Origin: Chrysopilus asiliformis
Lineage: Eukaryota; Arthropoda; Insecta; Diptera; Rhagionidae
Direction: 5' to 3'
DNA length: 64,000 nucleotides
NCBI GenBank assembly: GCA_964034945.1
Contig: OZ035962.1
Location: forward strand, 66,297,274 to 66,361,273
A program made the position numbers and the translations under genes. This document shows positions 22,791 through 34,600 of this stretch, piece after piece. How positions within the stretch are numbered: the first letter of the stretch is position 1; each line of letters starts with the position of its first letter. The notes below the pieces were generated by a model. The model was not told where the DNA came from. It searched no databases and saw only the letters and a list, made by a program, of their open reading frames with translations.

Positions 22791-22969
22791 ATTGTGGTTT
22801 ACCAAGAAAAAATATTTTGTTTGTTCCTCCTCTTGATCGAAAAATTGACTGTTTCACACAACGAATTGACAGCGCGGCAAAAAAGCGCAGCCAGAATGAC
22901 GATGGTTCCAACCGGTGCGCCATATGACGCAATTGCGTTAACGCACTGCGCTGATACAGTGAACTGCGC

Positions 22970-24110
22970 TTGCGCTACTGTATCAGCGCACGAAATTTTA
23001 CTGCGTTACCCATGTCTAGTCTCTCAAAAGCGAATTGTAGTGTATGCAAACGAAGACATCACACGTTACTGCACTGCGATCTAGATGCTGCAAGCGGAGA
23101 CAAAAGAGATGACAAACCTGCTGAAATCATAGCCACCGCCACCACTGAACAAAGGTTAGGTACTACTACGCGAAAGGTTACACTGCTGCCAACTGCGATA
23201 GTTGAAATAGCAGATCATCATGGCAAATTTCAACAGAGTAGAGCTTTACTGGATGCTCCTTCAACTTCTACAATAATACGAGAGAGGCTTGTGCAACGTC
23301 TTTGGCTGGACAGGAAGTATTCACGATCACCAGTGAATGGCATAGGTGGAAATGTAGCTATGTCGCAAGGGGAGGGTAATGTTGTATTGCGATCGAAAAC
23401 ATCCAACGAAATCTCTAAGGTCAACGGCATAACGATCTTAGCAAAAATCACTAACAACACTACAACTATTGCGATCAACAAATTATGAATGAATTAAAGG
23501 ACGTGGAGTTGGCGGATTCAACGTATAAACCGGGTAGAATTGACATCTTGCGTGCACCATTCTTCGCACTATTTAGTCCCAGGGAGAGGAAAATACAGAC
23601 AATCATTCTACAATCCTGCAACGCCTTTATTCAAAGTTCATGCGCGAATATCTCGAGCTGGGCATATGCAAGAAGTATCAGTGAACGACATATCCGATGA
23701 CTTCAAGTACTTGCCTCACCATGCAGTTATGAAACCTAACAGCTCTACAATACGGACGTTTTCGATGCCTCTTGTCAAACTTCTAACAGAGCTTTATTAA
23801 AATGCAGGGCCCGTCGTACAAAACGACATGATGACAACACTAAGTTTTCGGCTGTACCCGATTGCCTTTACTGCCGATATGATTAAAATATATCGTTAGA
23901 TACTACTTCATCCAGCGGGTCGGACGGAAGTACCAGAATATACTTTGGCGGTTTTCTACGAGCAAGGAGGTAAAAACTTAACAACTTCAAACCTTGACCT
24001 ATGGTATAAGACCCGCAGCGTTCCTAGCGACGAGGGTATTGAAACACCTGGATAGGAAGACCTCTAGCAGGATTTAGTGAATAGTACCAGGAAGACCGAT
24101 CCATACTCGG
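22970..24110 (+). pseudogene. BEL/Pao retrotransposon pol remnant (zinc knuckle, protease, RT)
   Basis: Pieces in order: a knuckle-like NCSVCKRRHHTLLHC; a protease-like segment (QSRALLDAPSTSTIIRERL, then NGIGG); the linker ELKDVELADSTY..PGRIDI; and reverse transcriptase pieces (KYLPHHAVMKPNSS, then VVQNDMMTTLSFRLYPIAFT, ADMIKIYR, and LQTLTYGIRPAAFLATR). This order is that of BEL/Pao Gag-Pol. Stops and frame changes occur throughout (for example after residue 172 of the first frame). No LTRs were found. Confidence 0.75.
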
Positions 24111-24642
24111 ATACCTCAAAATCCTCCTTTTGCTGATTTTTTTTTTGGAGAAAGAAGTAGATTCACGTTATCTTATAGTTAATTCCCTGAGATTGGAAAT
24201 TCCCGATCCAAAAATCCCCTCTGCTAATTTCCTTTAGAAAAAATGAAAGAAAGGATACTTTTGTTTTCGTTTCGAATTTTCAAATTCTATAGAAAATCCC
24301 TTTGATATTAATCTACTCGAAAATAGGATATCCGCATCATCCTTATAGGACCTTTAATTCCCTAAAAAACCCCTAATGCCAATTTTTTCTGAGAAAAAAT
24401 GAGAAAAAGGATATTCAAGTTATCCTTACATTCGCCGGAACAATCCCGGATTTAGGCATAATTCGATTTAGTCATGAAACCAAAAATTTTTGTCTGTGAC
24501 GGAGTTTCTCCATAAGACCTTCATCGTGTTTTCCTTCATTTTTTCCAAAAAAATCAACTGCGGCGCAACTTCTTCTTTCGCCTGCGGCGCATCGAAAAAA
24601 ATACCATAAAAAGTGGTTGAAAATTCACTTATTTTGGAAAAT
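24110..24642. repeat. Decayed repeat array related to Helitron interiors
   Basis: Phrases such as CCTTATAGGACCTTTAATTC, CCCTAATGCCAATTTTTTCT and GAGAAAAAGGATATTC recur with drift. The same phrases appear at 11.1 kb and in the cleaner tandem array at 52.6-52.9 kb. Nothing coding is present. Confidence 0.45.
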
Positions 24643-24882
24643 ACCTGGCGAGGGGTCTCGTGGGGAGAGAAAATTCAGGTTTGTAGTGGAAAAATCGAAA
24701 GCCTTAGCCCCCTTAGTAATACTGTAAAGTTCCGTTAAGATCGGACCACCCAATTCAAAGACACCAGGCGAGGGCTATCGAGGGGAGGGAAAAGTCAGGT
24801 TTGTAGTGGAAAAATCGAAAGCCTTAGCCCCCTTAGTAATACTGTAAAGTTTCATTAAGATCGGACCACCCAATATAAAGTA
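24643..24882. repeat. Two tandem copies of a 120-bp unit
   Basis: The unit includes ACCTGGCGAGGGGTCTCG, CAGGTTTGTAGTGGAAAAAT and AAGATCGGACCACCCAAT. Corresponding bases in the two units are exactly 120 positions apart (24661 versus 24781). The copies are more than 90% identical by eye over most of their length. Confidence 0.75.
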
Positions 24883-24950
24883 TATTATGGGAATAAGTTC
24901 TTAATGACTGTGTATCTATCTGCTAGTCGCCCCGCATGCAGGCGTTCGTA

Positions 24951-25140
24951 AAGCCGGCCATACATTATGAGACTTGTTTTACAACTTGGTTCGGTTATAG
25001 GCAATGTTGGATCGTGTATGGGCCGGTTGTAGTACCGAATTATAGGTTCGCCAAAAATCAAAACCCTGTTGATTTTGCCTCCGCCAAGACAAGTTGTACA
25101 ACATGGTTTTAGAAAAAGTCTCATAATGTATGGCCGGCTT
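24951..25140. mobile_element. Short TIR element (190 bp)
   Basis: The ends AAGCCGGCCATACATTATGA and its inverse TCATAATGTATGGCCGGCTT are identical for at least 24 bp. A second inner inverted pair is built around ACAACTTG. It has no coding content. It lies just 5' of the mariner remnant. Confidence 0.75.
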
Positions 25141-25252
25141 ATGTGGGAGCTGTCAAACATAGTATGTGACATTTTTTGGAAGCGTAAACAACTATTATTT
25201 TTCTCTTGCTGAAAATGTCGAGTTTTTTGCCGAGTAAGGGTCATTTGCGGGA

Positions 25253-26165
25253 ACTTTTACTTCATTACGATTTCTTGAACAACAGTGCCATGGAATCGTA
25301 TCGTTTGCTTATGGCAATCATGCTCTACCAGAATCCACATGCAGATTTTGGATGCATCGTTTTAAAACTGGAGATTTCGATGTGAGAGACAAAGAACGCG
25401 ATGAAACCCTGAGGAATTGAAGAAATTACTCGATGAGAATCCTTGCCAATCGCTTAAAGAACTTGCGGAAGCATTGAAAGTTGATCGGTCCACTGTTGAA
25501 AAATGCGTACACGCCATGGGAATGCTTTTCAAGGCCGGGAATTGGATTCCGCATGAGTTGAAAAAAAAGAACATTGAGAGGCGATTGGTGACGTGTGAAA
25601 TTCTGCTTCAAAGACAGCAAAGGAAGAGTTTTCTACATCGAATCCTAAGCGTCTTAAAGCGAAAGTCATGCCCGGTGAGCCCGGCCCTACCACGCCAAAG
25701 CGAAATCATCATGCCCCGAAACTAATACTATGTATCTGGAAGGATTTAAAGGGCGTTGTGTACTATGAGCTCTTTAAACCATCAGAAACCCTCAGTGGTG
25801 AGGTCTATCGTTGTCAACTGATACGTTTGAATCAAGCTATTGGCGATTTTTATTGGCGAAAAACGTCTGGAATGGGCCGATAGGCATGATAAGTTGATTC
25901 TACTCCACGACAACGGAAGGCCACACATTATTAAGCCGGTCAAAACATACCTAGAAGATATCAACCATACTCCATACTCCTTACACATTGCCCGTTCTGA
26001 TTATCATTTGTTTAGATCGATGCAATCAGGTCTTACTTTAGGTTACCATTAGGTGAACAAATGGGTGCATGACTGGATCAGCGCGAAAGAGCAGGCCTCC
26101 TTCACTCAAGGAATCCGTTCTTTGCCTGAAAGATGGGCTAAGGTTATAGCTTTTGAAATAAAATC
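25253..26165 (+). pseudogene. mariner-family transposase pseudogene
   Basis: The helix-turn-helix region reads NPCQSLKELAEALKVDRSTV, followed by AMGMLFKAGNWIPHEL. Later come VYYELFKPSETL, the second catalytic Asp in LLHDNGRPH, and the third in ARSDYHLFRSMQSGL (DD34D spacing). The end reads WISAKEQASFTQGIRSLPER. The order and motifs are those of a mariner transposase of about 345 aa. Several frameshifts and stops split it, so it is inactive. Terminal repeats were not delimited. Confidence 0.85.
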
Positions 26166-26916
26166 CATTTGTACTTTGAATAAAACCTATTTGTAATTTG
26201 AAACAAAAATAAAGATTTTTTTCATCGAGCAAACAAAGCAGTTTTGTGACCAGAGAAAAAATCGGTAAGGCCTTTGGCGACAGTAACTTGAGTGGTTTTC
26301 TTCAAACCCGGTTCCGAATCGAAGAACTGCTCCGTTGACACAGACATTCCTTCCGGCCAAAAATCCGGTCAACAGTATTTTACTTTTTTTTGTCCGGTTA
26401 AACTTTGCAAAAATCCGTCTTAATGGAAATACCAATTGGAACACTAGAGGAATCTGGTCATAATAAATACTTTGCCATAGATATTGAAGATCTGTTCTAC
26501 AACGTGCACACAATATCATTAGTGAGCTCCCCTAAGGCATTCCGAGATTTCATGTGCTTCGATTTCACTTTTTTTTTTGAAAAAAAAAAATCCAAAGTCT
26601 AAAACTTATATAATTATGTGTGAAGAAACTCTCATGTAATTATTTGATCGTTTCATATCAATCTTAAAAGACACAACTCTAGTGTTCAAAATATTTGTAT
26701 TACGCCAATTATCTTCCAAAATTGTATACAATATTTTTATATTTATACCTACATATATTAAAATTAGTACAAAAATTCAGAAATAGGAGAAAGTCTTGAA
26801 TCGCCAATGCTTGCATTTTTATTTTATCAATAAATATTTGTATTTAACCCTGGAAATTGATTATTGTTGGTTTTCATAATCGAATAATTGTTACGCTAAT
26901 ATTAAATAACTTTATA

Positions 26917-26922
26917 TTTATT
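26917..26922 (-). promoter_or_regulatory. Candidate poly(A) signal of the HECT ligase gene
   Basis: AATAAA on the minus strand lies about 57 bases after the stop codon of the UBE3C-like gene. Confidence 0.45.
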
Positions 26923-26978
26923 AAAACATTTATCCAATGATAAATATATGATGATATAGTTGAGACAAACGCTGAAAG

Positions 26979-29900
26979 TTAACTCAATTCGAAGCCAGCT
27001 CCAGCCTGTATAGCGTACATAAGCTTTTCTCGCATTTGTTCGACACTCTTGAACGATGGCAATTTCAGAAGATTTGTACACGTACTAGCCGTTGGTAATC
27101 GTTCTTCGTCTACAGTACTTTGTATACAAAATGGTGGATCCAAATCCTATTAATATGTATTGATAAATAAGAAAAATTACTTGATAAGAAAATTTAAAAA
27201 AAAATCACCTTAAAACCTAACAGGGGTGGTCGTGAGCAACTAGTCACGAATTTCAACAGTTGTCTTTTCTGTATGTCTGTGAAACTTTCGACTACAGTCC
27301 AAAAGGCTTGAATCGTTGGATGATTAGGTGTATAAACCCCTCCGTATCGACAATACCTTTTCATGTCTTCCAAATCGATAGGAATTTCAGCACCAGAGAT
27401 AAGTATTTGCAGTTCTTTATTGCTAAACATGTACAACCACTCAACTGGCAGAACATTTGATAGTCCTTTGCGAAACGCATTGCATTGTTGCCGGATTTGC
27501 TTATTCAATTTATAATCGGCCATCAATTGAATGTATTCAATTCGATTCGATGATGTCACTGATATTGTCTGCCCATTCGGCTTAAGTTCCTCAACTCTAG
27601 TTTTGCCTAAGTCATTTGTGACGACTGTAAAATCTAATCCTAGCTCTGTAACATCACCCTCATATGCCTTGAGTGAAAGTAAGTTTTTATGTAGTTCTGG
27701 ATCCAGTGACGCCAACTGATGAACATCAACATCAGAATGTTTACCGGCCAATTTTGATAGAAAAAAATCGGCGAGAGGCAGTTCAACTAAGAGATTCTCG
27801 TATATCGCCTTGCCTAATATCCGACCCATAAAATAATAATGTTTGGCGAATTCTGGAACGATTTCACCCACGCTAGGATTCGGGTAAAGCTTGTTGTCCG
27901 TTGTTACCCTGAAATTGATAAATATTTTATGTATTGACAAGCATATGAATGTCTAAAAAGTCATTGGCTTTTGATTGGTTGGGTAATCATTTGAACTCCG
28001 TCCAATAAAAGGGCAAGACCTATAGAACTAGAAAACAACCATTAATATTTATTAAACCACATCTGGGGCCTTATTCTAGAACTCGTACCGAGTCAAATCT
28101 CTACCGAGTGCTACAAAAAGCGATTCTTGAACTCGGAAACGAGCGATTTCTTGCGAGTAAATACTCGGTGACGTTTAGCCTGCCGAGTAAGGTAAACATG
28201 AATCTGAAACTATCTTTTGAGAGAGATCGCTCGTTTCCGAGTTCAAGAATCGTTTTTTGTAACACTCGGTAGAGATTTGACTCGGTACGAGTTCTAGAAT
28301 AAGGCCCCTGATTAATTGAACTTTAATAAAGCTCAAACTCGAGTTATCGAGGTTTTTTTTATACCCGTATGGTGAAACCAAAGGGTATACTAACTTTGCT
28401 TTACCGTTTGTAACGCCAAGATCCCGTCATCACACACAAAAATGAATTACACCAGTGTGTTTAGAATGATAAAAAAAATAGAATTTTGCATGTCCGTCCG
28501 TCTGTCTGTCCATCCGTATGTGGCGCGGATTGCGGGCGCACGGATTGAGCTAGAGACTTGAAATCTTACGCAGATTCGTTTTTCGTAAGATGCAAGGCTA
28601 AGTTCGTTAATGGGCAAAAATGGATCATTAGGGGGGTACCCCCCATACGAACGAAAATCATTTTTGCGAATATCTCAAAAACGGCGCATCTTATCTAAAA
28701 AGTCCAAGAACAAAAGTTGTTTAGGATATGATTCTACATAAAACTCCCATACATCAAAATCCGATTGGAATAAATTTTAAAAAATCTTTTTGGAAAGTTT
28801 GACTCAAAGTGGAATTTTGGTACAACTGGTGGCCTATTCTCGAAACGTTTCGGATTTTTCGTTACGTTACGGATTACGAATCTCGCCGAAATGTTTTTTC
28901 CGTAATCCAAATCCGAAACGTTTGAAAGATCGTATTCTGGTAACGAAACGTTTATGTTTCGGAATTATATTCACCAAATTCACCTCATTCCGAAATGTAC
29001 GTAGAATAGAGCTGTCAAAACGGAAATATTTGAATAGTTTTGTTTTGTTTATATTAATCAACTAGTGTTTAACTCGTATTGGAATAATACTTTACTAATT
29101 TTAATAATATTTAATAATATTTGACTAGTGTTCAATGTAAGTAATAGTGTATTATGAGTAATTTTTGTTTATTTGGTGATTTTAACGTTTGTTATCGTTT
29201 GTTAGGGGGGAGGGAGTTGTTTGATTGAATTTTTATGTATAGAGTTATGTAAAATCGTATTCTAAACATATTTACATTTATAAATTTTTCGATATGAAGC
29301 GCCGTTTTTGAGACAATTGTAAAAAACTGTTTCATTTGAATGGCGGAAGGAGTGGTCCGATTTTTCCCGTCCAATAACTTTCAAGTCTCTGGCTCAATCC
29401 TTTTGAAAGTTATGGTGTTACTTTTACTTCATATAATAATTCCATTCGAAAATCATTCTTTTGCGATAAATTCGTGAGCGAATTTTAATTTTCCATTCGT
29501 AAAATTTTCCATTCCATTCACAAATAGAATTTTAAAAATACGAGAATGGAAAAATAAAATTCGTGAGTGAATGAAAACTAAAATTCTCGTGCTAATCATT
29601 TGCAAATGAATGAATGAAAAAGAATTATTCTCCGTATTATGCTTATTACACGATTAAAATTATGCCCGCATCGAATAACAATAAACAACGGACGCGAAAC
29701 GATAACTCAAAGCACACAAACGTTTCGAAAAGTAACATCTGGACGTTTCGGATGGATCCGAAACGTAATGTTTTGTTATGTTTCGGATATTTCCGTAATC
29801 TAAGTTCGAGAATGCGGTTCCGTGTAAAGTGGTGAATTGCTTCGTAATGTTTGAGACCTCATTTGGAGCAATATAGGCGGTACGTACACCATATAGAGGT

Positions 29901-31589
29901 CTTTTTCCACTGCACCACAAACGTTTCGGAAAAATCCGTAACGTTCCGAGAATAGCGCCCCTGTTCGAATTTTGATACGAATATCACCATACGGGTTTTC
30001 AATAATGGCCAGATTGGCAATTATAGCTTTTGTTATGTTTTTATCAGGGACGGGAAACGAAATAAAAAACGTAACGTTATACATTTCGTTACGTAACGAA
30101 ATTGAACTTTTATTTCGTTACGTTATTTCGTTTTGTAACGATAAAAAATTTTATTTCGTTGCGTTATAACGTTATATTTTGTTATACATTGTATGGAAAC
30201 TGAAAACAAAAAAAAACACACTATAATAATAGTTTGTCACAAAGTAATTCAGTTCCGTTTCCATAAAAATAAATTCTATGAAAAATAATACAACTTAGCA
30301 AAAAGAAAATACAAATAAAAACAAAAAAAAAGTGAAATAGTGATTATTAACCCCTTCAGACCTGAATTATTTTTTTAAAAAATTTGGTTGTGATAAAATT
30401 TGTGTTGATAAAGTGGGTAAATAAGAGTAAGAAAATATTGAAAAAAAAAATCCAAGATCTATTACTGTTTTCGATAGCTTGTAATGTGTACAAACGTTCG
30501 CAACCGGTCTCAAATACGAAATAATCTTATGAAATTGTTATATTTGGGAAAAAGTTTAATGTGTACAAATGTAACCACCGGGTCTGAAAGAGTTAAGTTA
30601 AAAAATCGACATTTTGGTCAATATCAAAGATATAGAATTTTAGGCTATTTTGACGTCGCTGATTCTGAGTCGCACTTAGCTTTCGCGAAATTCACTCTAC
30701 TTCTGGAGTTAGTAAAAAGAAAATATTTTCGATACCAACAAAGTTGCTTGAAAGATTTCCTTTTTCGTATCTCCAGAAATAGAGGGAATCGGGTCAAAAC
30801 AAAATCCGATTTATGTAAGGGCCACATCTATCAGTTTTCCATCAGTCGCAACTGTTACGGTACTCATCAGTTTTCCATCAGTTTTTTACATCCAGTTAAG
30901 CGTTCACATCTATCAGTTGCGACTGACAGTTTTTTGTGAAAATTTTCGCTTCATTTTGGTTGTAGAGTTCAAAAAATACCGGTGGTTAATAAAGAGAGAG
31001 TGTATGGGTATGCATTATTATTGCATTAAGTTCAAAAAATAATATCTGGTTCTATTTTAATGCGATACGACTGACGCGAACGTTCACACCAATCAGTTTC
31101 CCATCAATTTCCCAAAAACTGATGGAAAACTAATAGATGTGGCCCCTACATTAGAATCAAAATACGATTAAAAATACTACTCCAATATTTTTAATTATAT
31201 TTTATGCAGGTCTGTGGGGTTATACTTGATGAACTTTTGTGGAAAATTTCACAAAAATGTAACACTGAACAAAACAAGGCAAAATTAATAAATAACGAAA
31301 AAACGTAATATTTTTTTTCGTTTTTCGTTACGTTTTTCGTTATTGTAACGGAATTGAATTTCTATAACGTTATAACGTAATTATGAAGAAATAGCCCGAA
31401 AATCATTTCGTTATTTCGTTACGTTACGATAACGTTTCCCATCCCTGGTTATACCCGTATGGTGAAACCAAAGGGTATATTAACTTTGCCTTACCGTTTG
31501 TAACGCCAAGATCCCGTCATCGCACAAAAAAATTAATTACACCAGTGTGTTTAGAATGATAAAAATATTTAATTTTTCCATGTCCGTCC

Positions 31590-31647
<58 letters not shown>

Positions 31648-34600
31648 GGCGCGGATTGCAGGCGCACGGATTGAGCTAGAGACTTGAAATTTTGCGCAGA
31701 TCCGTTTTTCGTAAAATGCGAGGCTAAGTTCGTTAATGGGCAAAAATGGACCATTAGGGGGGGTACCCCCCATACGAACGAAAACGGTTTTTGTGAATAT
31801 CTCGAAAACGGTGCATCTTATCAAAAAAGTGCAAGAACAAAAGTTATTTAGGATATGATTCTACATAAAACTCCCATACATCAAAATCCGATTGGAATAA
31901 ATTTTAAAAAATCTTGTTGGAAAGTTTGACTTCAAAGTGGAATTTTGGTATAACTGTTCGAATTTTGATACGAACATCACCATACGGGTTTTCAATAATT
32001 GCCAGATTGGCAATTATAGCTTTTGTTATGTTTTTTATATAGAAATACAGTTAAAGGGGATTGAAAAAACTCCGAGTTATAAAGGTATTCGAGTTATTTA
32101 GGTGTAGTGTCATCTCAGATAGCAGTTTAAAAAGAAACCCCAAGGCAACTTCGATTGTTACATACTTCTCAGAAAGGTGTCTATGATCAATTTGTACGAT
32201 TACACCATGTAACAAATTAAATATTTTTTTACTGAGCTTACAGTATGTAATAATGACACCTCACCACCAACTCAATTAAAGTCTATAAATAAAATACTCA
32301 CATCACGTCAGGTTAAATAGTGAAAAAAAGCTTGATAACACTCTTCGAGCAGCGGGGAAATTGTCTTTTTCTCACTGTTAGGAGTAAATTCACCACAAAC
32401 GTAACAAAATAGGTTAGGACAATTAAAACAGACGTGCGGCATTTTGTATATTTAACAGTATTCTAAATGTTTTGATGACCTAAGTACATAGAAAAGGAAT
32501 ATTCTTATGACTATCCTCACACAAGTGTTGCGAAGAGTAAATATAAGTAAACACTAGTTACCTCTGTTATGTGGAATTCATTTTTGTGTGTGATAACGGG
32601 ATCACACACAAAAATGTTACAAACGGTAAGGCAAATTTAATATACCCTTTGGTTTCACCATACGGGTATAATAAAAGGGGCAGATATTGACAATGAGGAC
32701 AACGTGAATTGTGCTATTTTACAATAACAAAAAATTGATGACTTTATTAGGTTAAATCTAGTGTTATTTTATTAAAATATTTAAACGAGAGTAGATCCCG
32801 ATGTTTCTGTTAATTTAGTGCACTTAATTGGTATTGATTTGTAAAAGTTGATAGTGTGAGAAAATTATATATGTTATTTATTTTTGAAGCCAAATTATCA
32901 AACCTAATGTAAGTAGTTCGTTTAAAATATTTTAGCAATTAAATTGAGAAAGTGTAAATTTAGAACCATTTGGACTTCTTGAGGATGCCTAGCGACAGCA
33001 GGCGAAACGTAAAGATTATATGAGATAATAAAAAAAAAATCATTGGACCGAGACATCCCAAGACAGTTTTAAGATGAATTTTTTTCTACAAATAGTTATT
33101 AAAAGCTATTTAGAGGACAGATTAAATTTATTTAACTTACATGAAAAAGCCACGATTGGGATCAAATGAAGTTTTAATCAGCTCTGACAAAAACTCACGA
33201 AAGACACCACCGCCATCAATACCGACTTCTTCTAATCCTAAATTGCTAATAAATTGAACTCGAAACCGATGTCTTAAATCCGGCTCTACAAAATCAAAAA
33301 TATTTTTATTGTGATTGCATAATTTTAAAAACGAAAAGAAAAATCCCTCTCACCATTTTCTGGTCGTAATTTATCAAAGGCATCTTCATACAAATGTGAT
33401 CGTCTCACGACAATTTGAATGGAAGGACCTTGCAAGAAACCTTGAAATTCACCCTGAACTCGTAGTTTATCTGCAGCTACAAGACCTTGTAGAATGCCAA
33501 CACGTGTGCTAAATGGCACCACGAATGGTATTTCTCTTAGTATTGTAATAGATCGAATTTGTTTAGTTGAAATCGGTGGACCCTTCTCGAAATCCTCTCT
33601 CGTAAAATCTCGAATCGGTTGAAACGGTCGTGGACCTCTTCGGCTACCTCGAGTCAACGGAAGATCGCTTGGCTTATCCAATGGTAAATTCAATGTTTGC
33701 ACAGTCCAATGGCCCTCTGGACAGAAGCCTCGACGCAAATCTCTTGTATGAATTTGATTCAACACTGAAACGACAACTTTCAACAGATTTGACCATATTT
33801 GTTTCGTCTGTTTCATTTTTTCTTCGTCCGATTCACTTCGGCCCAATACCGATCGATAATGTTCATTTAAATTTGATCGTGTCTCCGGGAACGCCAGCTC
33901 AACTAGACCAAGTGATATTTCCTTGAGAGTTTTACTCAGCGGTATCAGTTCGTTAATTGTAAATGGCATTATTTTATTTCTAACACCAGGAAGAATATCC
34001 TCATGACAGAATTCGCCATCATGTAATGTTGGTACCAATCGACCGAACAAAGCACAAAACGTTGCCAAAAATGGTATCGTCGTGTCGATATCGATATCAG
34101 TTTTAGCTGTAACAAATGATTTATGAATTTAATATTGATTGCTTGAAACAAAAATCTGACGTGAATTGCACATGACTTTCTTATAGAAAATGAACAATCC
34201 TAAGCAATTTTTAATCCGACGAAAAAAATATTAGTTTACATAAAAATATGATTTTTTTACGAAATAACGATAAAAGCTATCAATTTACAGTAAAAGGAAA
34301 AATTATAAAGAATTTTATTATCTTTAATTTTTTTTAAACAGTTTTTTTTTTGTTGAAAAACCGGTTGACGGTAAAATACAAAATTGTGGAAAATATTATT
34401 CTCTTCTACTCATCTAATACATTGAATCACCGAATATCCGTTAGTTTTTGCGAGAATCGCGTTATATCTCGATACCGGTTTGAGATATCCAGTGCTAGTA
34501 AAAGATAAAAGTGTAGCAAATATTACTGCCATTCATAAGACTTCTGAAAAACGAGTCATTTCAGAGTAAATCGCTAAAAACGAAATTGAGTTTGTTAAAA

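Larger units (their letters stand above)
30045..31447. mobile_element. hAT-like non-autonomous element with CAGGGA ends (1403 bp)
   Basis: The left end is CAGGGACGGGAAACG and the right end is CGTTTCCCATCCCTG, inverse with one mismatch. Both ends carry many AACGTAACG/CGTTACGTT motifs. The left flank is GTTTTTAT. The right flank is GT followed directly by helentron copy D, and removing copy D restores GT+TTTTAT, so an 8-bp hAT target duplication seems to have been split. No transposase is present. It contains two further elements (30352-30592 and 30818-31147). Confidence 0.75.

Noticed and set aside
24643..24882. Possible CRISPR-like direct repeats
   Set aside because: Only two head-to-tail copies of a 120-bp unit without spacers, in a eukaryotic genome.
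33630..33926. Plus-strand 98-aa frame and similar ones at 27260-27719
   Set aside because: Antisense shadows of the UBE3C-like exons.
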